A stretch of 33,005 nucleotides of DNA from an uncultured Clostridia bacterium (GTDB taxonomy: Bacteria; Bacillota; Clostridia; Christensenellales; Borkfalkiaceae): positions 1-33,005 of the forward strand of contig CANQAZ010000012.1 in assembly GCA_947589555.1 (NCBI GenBank), given 5' to 3'. The notes beneath the pieces are model-generated. The model did no database searches. It worked only from the letters and a program-made list of their open reading frames with translations, and was not told the origin of the DNA. The position numbers and the translations under genes were made by a program. This document shows, piece after piece, positions 22,947 through 31,088 of the stretch; the first letter of the stretch is position 1, and each line of letters starts with the position of its first letter.

Positions 22947-25028
22947 ATGTACTTCAAAAAATATCTCTATGGCGATACCGCCGTCTATTTCGTCGAAACG
23001 CCCGTGGAAGGGCACGATAAACTCACGACCGTGGGCTTTGCGGCCTTTCCCGCCGACGTGGAGGTGGACCCCAAAACGTTGCACCTCGACAGCCTCATTC
23101 AGGTCGCCTTTACGGGGGATGAAGCCCTCGTGGACTACACCTACGGCGTGACTATGCGCAATCGCCGTTCCACTGCGCTCAAAATTGTGCGGCAGACGGA
23201 GTTTACGGGGGGCAATCTCAACACCTATTTGACGGACGGCGCGGGCAACGACTATGTCCACCGCCTCTTTTACGATAAAAAGACGGGCGTTTTCACCGTC
23301 AATGTGCGCTACGACAACCGCACCAAGACCCCGCGCACCCTCGAATATCTCGCAAGCCTTTCTTTGGGCGGCGTGATGGCTCCGGGCACGGGGACGACGG
23401 TGGGGCTCAGACTCCATCGCATGACGAGCGCATGGTCGCGCGAATGCCGCCTGAAAACCGATGATTTTTCCCGCCTCGGCCTCGATATGAGTTGGGCGCG
23501 CTACGGCGTGAAGTCGGAAAAATGGGGGCAGACGGGCAGTATGCCCAACCGCGGCTATTTTCCGTTCGCCGCCGTCGAGGACGGCCAGAGCGGCGTCATC
23601 TGGGGCGTCATGCAGGAAGCGCCGTTTTCTTGGCAGATGGAGGTCTACGAGGAGAAGGAGACCTGCTCTCTCACCTCTGGCTTTACCGATTACGAAACGG
23701 GGCACTGGCGCAAGACGGTGCCCGCCGGCGGCTCTTTTACGACGTACAGCGCCCGTTTTTGCGTGGGGCGTGGCGGCGTAGAGGGCGTCTGCAATGCCTT
23801 CGTGCACGAGCAGGACGCGCGGCTCCGCGTGCCCGCAAGCGAGGAGGAAATGCCCGTTTTGTACAATGAATATTGTGCGACGTGGGGCAATCCGAGCGAA
23901 AAAAAGATTGAAAAACAACTTGCGGCGGTAGCGTCGCTCGGCGTTAAATATTTTGTGATCGACAGCGGGTGGTATAAGCCCCTCGACAAGGGCTGGTGCA
24001 ACGCGATTGGCGATTGGAACGTCAATCCCGAATATTTCCCCGATATGCGCCGCGCCGTCGAAAAGATCAACGCCAAAGGCATGAAGGCGGGCATCTGGTA
24101 CGAATTTGAGGTCACGGGACGGGACAGCGAAGTGTTTCAATTCGAAAGAGAACACCTCTCCCGCGACGGGCAGGTCATCACGAGCAAGAACCGCCGTTTT
24201 CTCGATCTGCGCCGCCCCGAAGTCATCGAATATTTGGAAGCCAAGATGCTCCGTCCCCTCAAAGAGTACGGCTTCGAATACATCAAAATCGACTATAACG
24301 ACACCTATGGGCTCGGGTGCGACAGTCCCGACGGCGCGGCCCTCGGCGAGGGCGGCAGACAGATCGCCGAGGAGAGCCTCGCGTGGTACGACCGCTTAAA
24401 GGCGGCCGTCCCCGGGCTCGTCATCGAAAATTGTTCTTCGGGCGGGAGCCGCATCGAGCCCCTGCGCATGAGCAAGGTCTCGATGTGCTCCTTCTCGGAC
24501 GCCCACGAGTGCAACGAGATCCCGCTCGTGGCGGCAAACGTTTCGCGGGTCATTCCCGCCCGCCAGTCGCAAATTTGGGCGGTCATCCGCAAGGGAGAGA
24601 GCGCAAGCCGCACCATCTATTCGCTCTGCGCCGCCATGATGGGCAGGATCTGCCTTTCGGGCGACATCAACCGCCGCGATGAGGAGAAAATGGCGCTCAT
24701 CAAGGCGGGGCTCGATTTCTATGAAAAAATCAAGGAGATCGTCCGCCGCGGGGACGTCGTGAAAATCGACAACACGGTGGAATATTACCGCGAGCCTAAG
24801 GGCCGTCAGGTGTACGTCAAGGATTACGGCGCACAGCGCCTCGTCATCGTACACTTTTTGGATTGTGAGGAGAGGCTCAAACTTCCCCTCGAAGGGTACG
24901 AATTGCGGGAAGCGTACACCGATCTGTCCTATCGGGTGGATAAAAACGCGGACGCCCTCCGCATTGCGGGGGAAAGTTACCGCGCGGGCGCTTTCCTGTT
25001 GGAAAAAACGGAAGAAGAGGGGCAGTGA
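22947..25028 (+). CDS. GH36-type alpha-galactosidase-like glycosidase, cytoplasmic
   Basis: This 693-aa enzyme is a retaining GH36/clan D glycosidase. An N-terminal beta-sandwich (about 1-290) precedes a TIM barrel. The nucleophile is Asp449 in YIKIDYND, with Lys447. The acid/base is probably Asp518 in CSFSDAHECN, after the conserved ENCSSGGSR loop (494-502). There is no signal peptide, so it acts on imported oligosaccharides. GGAGG precedes the ATG. The family usually removes alpha-galactose; in this arabinose setting a beta-L-arabinopyranosidase activity, known in clan D, is also possible. Confidence 0.88.
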   Translation: MYFKKYLYGDTAVYFVETPVEGHDKLTTVGFAAFPADVEVDPKTLHLDSLIQVAFTGDEALVDYTYGVTMRNRRSTALKIVRQTEFTGGNLNTYLTDGAGNDYVHRLFYDKKTGVFTVNVRYDNRTKTPRTLEYLASLSLGGVMAPGTGTTVGLRLHRMTSAWSRECRLKTDDFSRLGLDMSWARYGVKSEKWGQTGSMPNRGYFPFAAVEDGQSGVIWGVMQEAPFSWQMEVYEEKETCSLTSGFTDYETGHWRKTVPAGGSFTTYSARFCVGRGGVEGVCNAFVHEQDARLRVPASEEEMPVLYNEYCATWGNPSEKKIEKQLAAVASLGVKYFVIDSGWYKPLDKGWCNAIGDWNVNPEYFPDMRRAVEKINAKGMKAGIWYEFEVTGRDSEVFQFEREHLSRDGQVITSKNRRFLDLRRPEVIEYLEAKMLRPLKEYGFEYIKIDYNDTYGLGCDSPDGAALGEGGRQIAEESLAWYDRLKAAVPGLVIENCSSGGSRIEPLRMSKVSMCSFSDAHECNEIPLVAANVSRVIPARQSQIWAVIRKGESASRTIYSLCAAMMGRICLSGDINRRDEEKMALIKAGLDFYEKIKEIVRRGDVVKIDNTVEYYREPKGRQVYVKDYGAQRLVIVHFLDCEERLKLPLEGYELREAYTDLSYRVDKNADALRIAGESYRAGAFLLEKTEEEGQ

Positions 25029-25083
25029 GCGGGCATTTTGCCGCCGCGGGCCCCGTCGGCTTCGGCCGTGAGGGAGAAAAGTT

Positions 25084-26301
25084 ATGGAACGACTGATCCG
25101 TATATTGAAAGAGCACGGACAGGACAGAATGGCGAGGTATTTGGCCACCGTTTCGCCCGATAAGGCGGGCCGCCTCGCCGTGCAACTCAAACAGATCGAT
25201 TGGGATATGCTCGAATTGTGGCGCCTTCCAGAGCCCCGTCCGCAGGGCAAAATTTCGCCCATCACGGGGCTGGATCGGGCGGAGATCGCCGCTCGCAAAG
25301 AGGAATTTTCGGCGCTCGGCGCCGAGGCCGTCCGCGCGGGCAAGGTGGGGGCGGTGCTCCTTGCGGGCGGACAGGGCACCCGCCTCGGCTTCGAAGGGCC
25401 GAAGGGGATGTACGATATCGGCCTGACAAAGCCCGTCTGCATCTTCGGGCGGCTCATCGCCAACCTGAAAGAGGTGACGGAAGGCACGGGCGCCCGCGTG
25501 CCGCTCTACATCATGACGAGCGCCAAAAACGACGCCGAAACGCGCGCATTTTTCAAAGAAAACAACTTTTTCGGCTATCCCAAAAAGGAAGTGCGCTTTT
25601 TCGTGCAGGAAATGGCGCCGTGCGTGGATATGCAGGGCGAACTCCTGCTCGAAGGGGACGACCGCCTCGCCCTTTCCCCCAACGGAAACGGCGGATGGTT
25701 TTCCTCCATGTTGCGGGGCGGACTGGGGAAGGACCTCGCGGCGCGCGGCGTGGAATGGCTCAACGTCTTTTCGGTAGACAACGTGCTCCAACGCATCGCC
25801 GACCCCGTATTCATCGGCGCGACGATCGCAAGCGGGATGAAATGCGGGGCGAAGGTCGTGCGCAAGGCCGATCCCTACGAAAAAGTGGGCGTTTTGTGCC
25901 TGCAAGACGGGAAGCCCTCCGTCGTGGAGTACTACGACCTCACCGAGGAGATGGCAAACGAACGGGCGGCGGACGGCTCCCTCGCCTATTCTTACGGCGT
26001 CATCCTCAACTATCTTTTCAACGTCAAAAGGTTGGAAGAGATCGCGGCGGAAAAGATCCCCGTGCACGTCGTCAAAAAGAAAATTCCCTTTTACGACGGC
26101 TCGGGTTATTACGTTGCGCCCCAGCGGGAGAACGGCTATAAATTCGAAACGCTCATCCTCGATATGGTCCGCCTCATGGGGGATTGTCTCCCGTTCGAGG
26201 TGGATAGGGAGAGGGAATTTGCGCCCGTCAAAAACAGAACGGGCGTCGACAGCGTGGAAACGGCGCGGGAACTTCTCGCAAAAAACGGAGTGGAATTATA
26301 A
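25084..26301 (+). CDS. UDPGP-type UDP-sugar pyrophosphorylase (UAP1-like)
   Basis: This 405-aa nucleotidyltransferase makes a UDP-sugar from UTP and a sugar-1-phosphate. The nucleotide loop LAGGQGTRLG is at 93-102, followed by GPKGMYDIG. Later motifs include LSPNGNGG, NVFSVDNVL, EYYDLTEE and VKNRTGVDS. These place it in the eukaryote-like UDPGP/UAP1 family, not the GlmU or GalU families. The sugar could be glucose-1-P, galactose-1-P or N-acetylglucosamine-1-P. After the GH36 gene, use on galactose-1-phosphate would make sense, but that is inference. GGGAG precedes the ATG. Confidence 0.88.
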   Translation: MERLIRILKEHGQDRMARYLATVSPDKAGRLAVQLKQIDWDMLELWRLPEPRPQGKISPITGLDRAEIAARKEEFSALGAEAVRAGKVGAVLLAGGQGTRLGFEGPKGMYDIGLTKPVCIFGRLIANLKEVTEGTGARVPLYIMTSAKNDAETRAFFKENNFFGYPKKEVRFFVQEMAPCVDMQGELLLEGDDRLALSPNGNGGWFSSMLRGGLGKDLAARGVEWLNVFSVDNVLQRIADPVFIGATIASGMKCGAKVVRKADPYEKVGVLCLQDGKPSVVEYYDLTEEMANERAADGSLAYSYGVILNYLFNVKRLEEIAAEKIPVHVVKKKIPFYDGSGYYVAPQRENGYKFETLILDMVRLMGDCLPFEVDREREFAPVKNRTGVDSVETARELLAKNGVEL

Positions 26302-26646
26302 ATGGAAGGAGCAAGTCAGGCGCTTTCCGCCTTCACGGAACAACTTGTAAGGCTCAACGGGGCGATGGCGGAACTTTTCAAAAGCGGCAACGTGGCGCTC
26401 TTCACCGAGATGAACGCGGCCGTCAAGGAGATGCACCGCATCCAGCACGGGAGCAAGGACAAAGTTTTGCAGGCCTTAGAGCCGGAGTGCGCTGTGATTT
26501 GGGGCAACTTCGATATGATCGTCAAAGTGCTCCGCACCACGGAAAACGGCGAGATCGATCCGGGCGCGCAAACGGCGCTCAACCGCCTGCTCCACAACAT
26601 CGACGGATCGGTCGTCAATATCGCCAAAGCGTTGGAAATCGTTTAA
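26302..26646 (+). CDS. Small helical protein of unknown function
   Basis: This 114-aa protein starts directly after the stop of the pyrophosphorylase gene (TAAATG), with GGAG in the end of that gene as RBS, so it is probably translationally coupled to it. It reads as three or four amphipathic helices with no cysteines except one in ECAVIW. It has no signal peptide, membrane segment or motif that I recognise. It lies 12 bases before the arabinofuranosidase gene. It may be a partner of one of the neighbouring enzymes; nothing in the sequence proves this. Confidence 0.7.
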   Translation: MEGASQALSAFTEQLVRLNGAMAELFKSGNVALFTEMNAAVKEMHRIQHGSKDKVLQALEPECAVIWGNFDMIVKVLRTTENGEIDPGAQTALNRLLHNIDGSVVNIAKALEIV

Positions 26647-26658
26647 CGGAGAAACAGA

Positions 26659-28203
26659 ATGATAAAGACTAAAATTTTCGCAGACGCCAATCTCGTCATC
26701 GGGCAGGCGGACAAAAATCTCTACGGCTCCTTTCTCGAACACATCGGCCGCGCCATCTACGAAGGCATCTATGAGCCGGGGCACCCCTCGGCGGACGAAA
26801 ACGGCTTCCGCCGCGACGTGATCGGCCTCATCCACTCGCTCAACGTGCCCATTGTGCGCTACCCGGGCGGAAATTTTCTTTCGGGATATAACTGGCGGGA
26901 CGGCATCGGCCCCCGCGAAAATCGCCCTGTGCGGCTGGATCTCGCGTGGCATACGACGGAGCCCAACGAATTCGGCACGGACGAATTCATGAAGTGGTGC
27001 CGTACCGTGGGCGTGGAGCCGATGATGGGGGTCAACATGGGCACGGGCACCGTCAAGGATGCGGCGGAACTCGTGGAGTACTGCAATCACGCGGGCGGAA
27101 CGGCGATCTCCGATCTGCGCCGCGCCAACGGGGCGGAAGAGCCCTACAACGTGCGCTATTGGTGCATCGGCAACGAAATGGACGGCCCGTGGCAGATCGG
27201 CCACCTTTCGGCGGATGAATACGGCAAAAAGGCGCTCGAAGCGGCCAAAGTCATGCGCTGGACCAACGGCGAGACCGACCGCGAGGCCCCGAACGGCCGC
27301 CTCCGCCTCATCGTATCGGGCTCGTCCAACCACGAAATGGATACCTTCCCCGAATGGGACAGGGTCGTCCTCGAACACACCTACGATCAGGTGGATTACC
27401 TCTCCATGCACCGTTATTACGAGTACAGCGAGGACCGCAAGCGCCCATTGGAGGACTTTTTGGGCTCGGCGGACGACATGAACGAATATATCAACACCTT
27501 GAAGGCGACCATCGAATACGTGCGCGCAAAAGTGCGTTCGCGCAAGCGGGTGGGCATCTCCTTCGACGAGTGGAACATCTGGACGCAGGCCGCGCCCCGC
27601 ACGGAGCCCCTCTGGAAGCGTGCGCCCCATCTTTTTGAGGATGTTTACACCTTCCGCGATGCGCTCGTCTTTGCGGGCCTCATGAACACTCTCCTCAACA
27701 ACTGCGATGCGGTGGGCATCGGTTGCCTTGCGCAACTTGTCAACGTCATCGCGCCCATCACCACAAAGAAAGGGGGCGGGACCCTCAAACAGGCGACGTT
27801 CTATCCCTTCGAACTTCTCTCCAACGCGGCGCGGGGCGCAACGGTGCGCACCTTCTCGGACAGCGCCCGCTTCGAAAGCATGTTCGGCCCCGCGCGCTAC
27901 ATCAACGAGGCCGTCAACTACGATCGGGAGAAGGGGACCGTCTGCGTGTCCGTCTGCAACTATGCGCAGAGCGATGCGGAAACGGAAATCGAACTTCGTT
28001 CCTTCGGCGCGCTCAAAGCCGAGGAATATTACGAAATGACGAACGCCGATCTTGCCGCCGTCAACACCTTCGCCTCGCCCGATACCGTCCTTCCGCAGAA
28101 GAAGGATTTGCCCGCAGTGAAGGACGGCTCCCGCGTCAGTCTGCGCCTCCCCGCCATGAGTTGGAGTTTTTTGAAGTTTTCCGTCCAAAAAGCAAAAGCA
28201 TAA
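26659..28203 (+). CDS. GH51 alpha-L-arabinofuranosidase, intracellular
   Basis: This 514-aa enzyme releases L-arabinofuranose from arabino-oligosaccharides. It is a full-length GH51 protein: TIM barrel then a C-terminal beta-sandwich. The acid/base is Glu173 in WCIGNEMDGPW and the nucleophile Glu304 in GISFDEWNIW. RYPGGNFLSGYNWRDGIGP near 67-85 is also characteristic. There is no signal peptide, so the substrate must be imported. The released arabinose would feed the araA, kinase and araD products encoded upstream. GGAGA precedes the ATG. Confidence 0.96.
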   Translation: MIKTKIFADANLVIGQADKNLYGSFLEHIGRAIYEGIYEPGHPSADENGFRRDVIGLIHSLNVPIVRYPGGNFLSGYNWRDGIGPRENRPVRLDLAWHTTEPNEFGTDEFMKWCRTVGVEPMMGVNMGTGTVKDAAELVEYCNHAGGTAISDLRRANGAEEPYNVRYWCIGNEMDGPWQIGHLSADEYGKKALEAAKVMRWTNGETDREAPNGRLRLIVSGSSNHEMDTFPEWDRVVLEHTYDQVDYLSMHRYYEYSEDRKRPLEDFLGSADDMNEYINTLKATIEYVRAKVRSRKRVGISFDEWNIWTQAAPRTEPLWKRAPHLFEDVYTFRDALVFAGLMNTLLNNCDAVGIGCLAQLVNVIAPITTKKGGGTLKQATFYPFELLSNAARGATVRTFSDSARFESMFGPARYINEAVNYDREKGTVCVSVCNYAQSDAETEIELRSFGALKAEEYYEMTNADLAAVNTFASPDTVLPQKKDLPAVKDGSRVSLRLPAMSWSFLKFSVQKAKA

Positions 28204-28221
28204 AACAGATAGGAGAAAAGA

Positions 28222-29790
28222 ATGAAAAAGAAAAAAGTTTTCTCATTTTTATTGGCCGTGATCCTGTCCTTCGTGCTCGCATTCGGGTTGTGCGGATGTT
28301 CTCTTTCCGAACTTTTCGGCGCGGGCGGAGGAGATAACTCCGCCGGGGTCGGCACGCAGGAGCCGAACGGTTCCGAAGATGACGGTGGCTCCGAAGATGA
28401 CGGTGGCTCCGAAGATGACGGCGACGGTCTTTCTGCCCGTACCGTCTACGAAATGTATGTGGAAAGTTGTGCCAAGAGCGGCGATACGCCGCTCACCTAT
28501 GAGGAGTGGCTCGCTTCCGTCAAGGGTGCGGACGGTGCTCCCGGCAAAGACGGTGCTCCCGGCAAAGACGGTGCTCCCGGTAAGGACGGTACCCCCGGCA
28601 AAAATGGGGAGGACGGCAACGGTTGGCTGTACGGAAGCGGCGCGCCCGCGTCTACGCTCGGCAGAAACGGAGACCTCTATCTCAATTACAGCACTTGGGA
28701 CGTCTATACAAAGGATAACGGCTCGTGGACGTTCCGCGGCAACATCAAGGGCGAAAAGGGGGATCCCGGCAAGGACAGCACTTCGGGCGGCGGCGAAGGC
28801 GGCGGCTCGGGCGGCGACGGGACGGCTGCCGAACTTGAAATCCATTTTCTCGAACTCGGCAACGGCAACGCGGGCGACTGCACCCTTATCAAGACGGGCA
28901 ACACCGAAGTGCTCATCGACGCAGGTTCCAAACGCGACTCGGCGGCGACCCTCGTGCCCAAGATCAAGACATATTGCACGGACGGCGTGCTCGATTACGT
29001 CATTGCGACGCATGCCCACGAGGACCACATCGCGTCCTTTGTCGGCAACAACGGCACGGACGGCATCTTCGCCAACTTCAAATGCGGCACGATCATCGAC
29101 TTCGCGCGGAAGAAGACGACTTCCGGTATCGCTTCGGACTATATCACGTGGCGGGATAAGGAAGTGAGTCAGGACGGCGCGGTGCACTATACCGCTCTGC
29201 AATGCTGGAATCAAACGGACGGCGCACAGCGCTCCTACGAACTTGCCGAGGGCATTTCCTTTGAGATCCTGTATCAGAAATATTATGAGACTTCCTCGGA
29301 TACCGACAACAACTACTCCGTCTGCACGCTCTTTACGCAGGGGGACTATCACTATCTCTTTACGGGCGATCTGGAAAAGGAAGGCGAGGAGAGCCTCGCA
29401 GCGAGCAACGATCTTCCGCACTGCAAACTGTATAAGGGTGGTCACCACGGGAGCAAGACGTCCTCCAACGATTGCTTGCTCCAAGAGATCACGCCCGAAA
29501 ACGTGTGCGTCTGCTGTTGCGCGGGTTCTTCGGAATACACCGATAACAACGCAAATCAATTCCCCACGCAGGATATGATCAACCGCGTGGCAAAGTACAC
29601 CAAGAACATCTACGTCACCACGCTCTCCCTCGACGGGACGACCAAGAATTATACTTCCATGAACGGCGAGATCACGGTGCGCTCCGACGGCGTCGATTTC
29701 TCCATTCACGGGAGCAATAACGATACCATTCTCAAAGATACGGAGTGGTTCAAAGCCAACCGCACGTGGCCCGCAGACGGCGTTCAATAG
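28222..29790 (+). CDS. Surface lipoprotein with acidic repeat, collagen-like stalk and ComEC-like metallo-beta-lactamase domain
   Basis: This 522-aa protein has a signal peptide with a lipobox LCGC (Cys26). An acidic tract of three GSEDDG-type units (about 50-67) follows. A short globular part (70-100) leads to a collagen-like Gly-X-Y stretch of four GAPGKD-type units (about 105-128), a GDLYLN...DVYTKDNGSW unit and a second Gly-rich linker (178-200). The rest (about 203-510) is a metallo-beta-lactamase fold with HxHxDH (His264, His266, Asp268, His269) and GGHHGSKTSSND, closest in form to the hydrolase domain of ComEC. It would be membrane-anchored outside the cell and could cleave nucleic acid or a phosphoester. 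AGGAGA precedes the ATG. Confidence 0.87.
   Translation: MKKKKVFSFLLAVILSFVLAFGLCGCSLSELFGAGGGDNSAGVGTQEPNGSEDDGGSEDDGGSEDDGDGLSARTVYEMYVESCAKSGDTPLTYEEWLASVKGADGAPGKDGAPGKDGAPGKDGTPGKNGEDGNGWLYGSGAPASTLGRNGDLYLNYSTWDVYTKDNGSWTFRGNIKGEKGDPGKDSTSGGGEGGGSGGDGTAAELEIHFLELGNGNAGDCTLIKTGNTEVLIDAGSKRDSAATLVPKIKTYCTDGVLDYVIATHAHEDHIASFVGNNGTDGIFANFKCGTIIDFARKKTTSGIASDYITWRDKEVSQDGAVHYTALQCWNQTDGAQRSYELAEGISFEILYQKYYETSSDTDNNYSVCTLFTQGDYHYLFTGDLEKEGEESLAASNDLPHCKLYKGGHHGSKTSSNDCLLQEITPENVCVCCCAGSSEYTDNNANQFPTQDMINRVAKYTKNIYVTTLSLDGTTKNYTSMNGEITVRSDGVDFSIHGSNNDTILKDTEWFKANRTWPADGVQ
28372..28425 (+). repeat. Three 18-bp tandem repeats (acidic tract)
   Basis: Three copies of TCCGAAGATGACGGTGGC start at 28372, 28390 and 28408; the first two are identical and the third differs in the last bases. 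They encode Ser-Glu-Asp-Asp-Gly-Gly units in the lipoprotein. Copy number may vary between strains. Confidence 0.95.
28534..28605 (+). repeat. Four 18-bp tandem repeats (collagen-like stalk)
   Basis: Units start at 28534, 28552, 28570 and 28588. The first two (GGTGCTCCCGGCAAAGAC) are identical and the next two diverge slightly. They encode Gly-Ala-Pro-Gly-Lys-Asp units. Confidence 0.95.
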
Positions 29791-29799
29791 GAGCCTGTA

Positions 29800-30411
29800 A
29801 TGCCCGAGATCACCGCCATTACTCCGCAAAAAAAGGATAAGACCCGTTGCAATATCGAAGTAGACGGGCGTTTTTACTGCGGCATGAAGTTGGAAACGGT
29901 GATGCAAAACCGCTTGAAAGCGGGCGTTTCCGTCACGGAAGAGGCCCTTTCCCGCATGCAACTCGAAAGCGAGAAGCAGACCGCGCTCGATAAGGCGCTC
30001 ACCCATATTTCCGCGTCGATCAAAACGGAAAAAGAGGTCCGCGCCTTCCTTGCCCGCAAGGGCTATCTGCAAGAGGTTGCGGATCACGTCGTCGGAAAGA
30101 TGAAGGAGTACGGCTATCTCGACGACGAGGCCTATGCGCGGGTTTACGCCGAGAGCGCGGGCAAAAAGAAGGGGGCGCGGCTCATTGCGCAGGAATTGCG
30201 GCGCAAAGGGATCGCGGAGGGCGCCGTCGAGGCCGCGCTTTCCGAGTTCGGCGACGAGACGGAGAGTGCCAAGCGCGTCCTTCAAAAGTACATGCGCGGC
30301 AAACCGGCGGATCGGGAGACGATTTCAAAGGCATACCGCTATCTTCTTTCCAAAGGCTACGGCTATGAGACGGCCCGCGCCGCGCTCGAAGGGCTTGCCG
30401 ATGAGGATTGA
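29800..30411 (+). CDS. recX: RecX regulatory protein
   Basis: RecX binds RecA filaments and modulates recombination and SOS. The 203-aa protein shows the three-helix repeats of the family, for example ALTHISASIKTEKEVRAFLARKGY, YGYLDDEAYARVYAESAGKKKGARLIAQELRRKGI and YRYLLSKGYGYETARAALE. The N-terminal beta-rich part (about 1-50) is the extension usual in Firmicutes. TAGGAG lies six bases before the ATG. recA is not in the window. It follows the lipoprotein gene after nine bases and overlaps the biotin ligase gene by 11 bases. Confidence 0.93.
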   Translation: MPEITAITPQKKDKTRCNIEVDGRFYCGMKLETVMQNRLKAGVSVTEEALSRMQLESEKQTALDKALTHISASIKTEKEVRAFLARKGYLQEVADHVVGKMKEYGYLDDEAYARVYAESAGKKKGARLIAQELRRKGIAEGAVEAALSEFGDETESAKRVLQKYMRGKPADRETISKAYRYLLSKGYGYETARAALEGLADED

Positions 30412-31081
30412 GTATTTGGACGAAACAACGTCCACCAACGAATATATCGGCCGTTACGTCGGCGCGCGGGAGAACGTCATCGTCTGCGCCCGCCGTCAGA
30501 CGGGCGGAAAGGGCACCAAAGGGCGCAGTTTTCTTTCCGAAGAGGGCGGCGTGTACCTTTCGGCGCTGGTTTTTTATGAAAATTTGCCCGCAGACAGGGC
30601 GTTTGAGGTGATGGCGCACGCCGCCGTCGCCGTTTGCCGCACTGCCGAGGCGTTCGGGGCCGCGCCCGAGATCAAATGGGCGAACGACGTGCTCGCGGGC
30701 GGAAAAAAGTTGTGCGGCATCCTAATCGGGAACGCCGTCAAGGGAAATTTCCTCGATTACAGCATCGTCGGCGTCGGGCTCAACGCCGAAAACGACGTCT
30801 CCGCCCTCGGCGGCATTGCCGTCACTCTCTCGGAGGCGGCGGGGCGCAGGGTCACCGCGGAAGAGGCGCGCGAACGGCTCATCGCGGAACTTCTGCGCCC
30901 GACCTCCTTTGCGGATTATCTCGCCCGCGTCAAATTTTTGGGACGCGAGGTCACGGTGGAGGAAAACGGCCGCACCTATCGCGCGGCGGCGCGGCGCATC
31001 CTACCCGACGGACGGCTCGAAGTGGGGGTCGGAGGGGAAATCAGGCGGCTGTCCTCCGCCGAAATCGGTTTGAAATTGTGA
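30401..31081 (+). CDS. birA: Biotin--[acetyl-CoA-carboxylase] ligase, catalytic form without HTH
   Basis: The enzyme activates biotin as biotinyl-AMP and attaches it to carrier lysines. The 226-aa protein starts IEYLDETTSTNEYIG and has the biotin loop RRQTGGKGTKGRSF (about 27-41), EIKWANDVLAGGKKLCGIL and the GVGLNAEN motif, followed by the small C-terminal SH3-like domain. It lacks the N-terminal winged helix of E. coli BirA, so it should not act as a repressor. The ATG at 30401 lies within the end of recX. The conserved N-terminus begins at once, which excludes a longer start. Confidence 0.93.
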   Translation: MRIEYLDETTSTNEYIGRYVGARENVIVCARRQTGGKGTKGRSFLSEEGGVYLSALVFYENLPADRAFEVMAHAAVAVCRTAEAFGAAPEIKWANDVLAGGKKLCGILIGNAVKGNFLDYSIVGVGLNAENDVSALGGIAVTLSEAAGRRVTAEEARERLIAELLRPTSFADYLARVKFLGREVTVEENGRTYRAAARRILPDGRLEVGVGGEIRRLSSAEIGLKL

Positions 31082-31088
31082 GGCGAAC

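Noticed and set aside
28372-28605. Possible CRISPR-like repeats
   Set aside because: The 18-bp units are directly tandem, have no spacers, stay in frame and encode Gly-rich protein repeats.
28249-30285. Long antisense open frame opposite the lipoprotein and recX
   Set aside because: It reads the reverse of the tandem repeats as low-complexity protein and conflicts with two recognised genes.
30134-30400. Longer N-terminus for the biotin ligase, which could have held an HTH domain
   Set aside because: The in-frame upstream sequence is the shadow of recX, Arg/Pro-rich and without HTH character. The conserved ligase start is at 30401.
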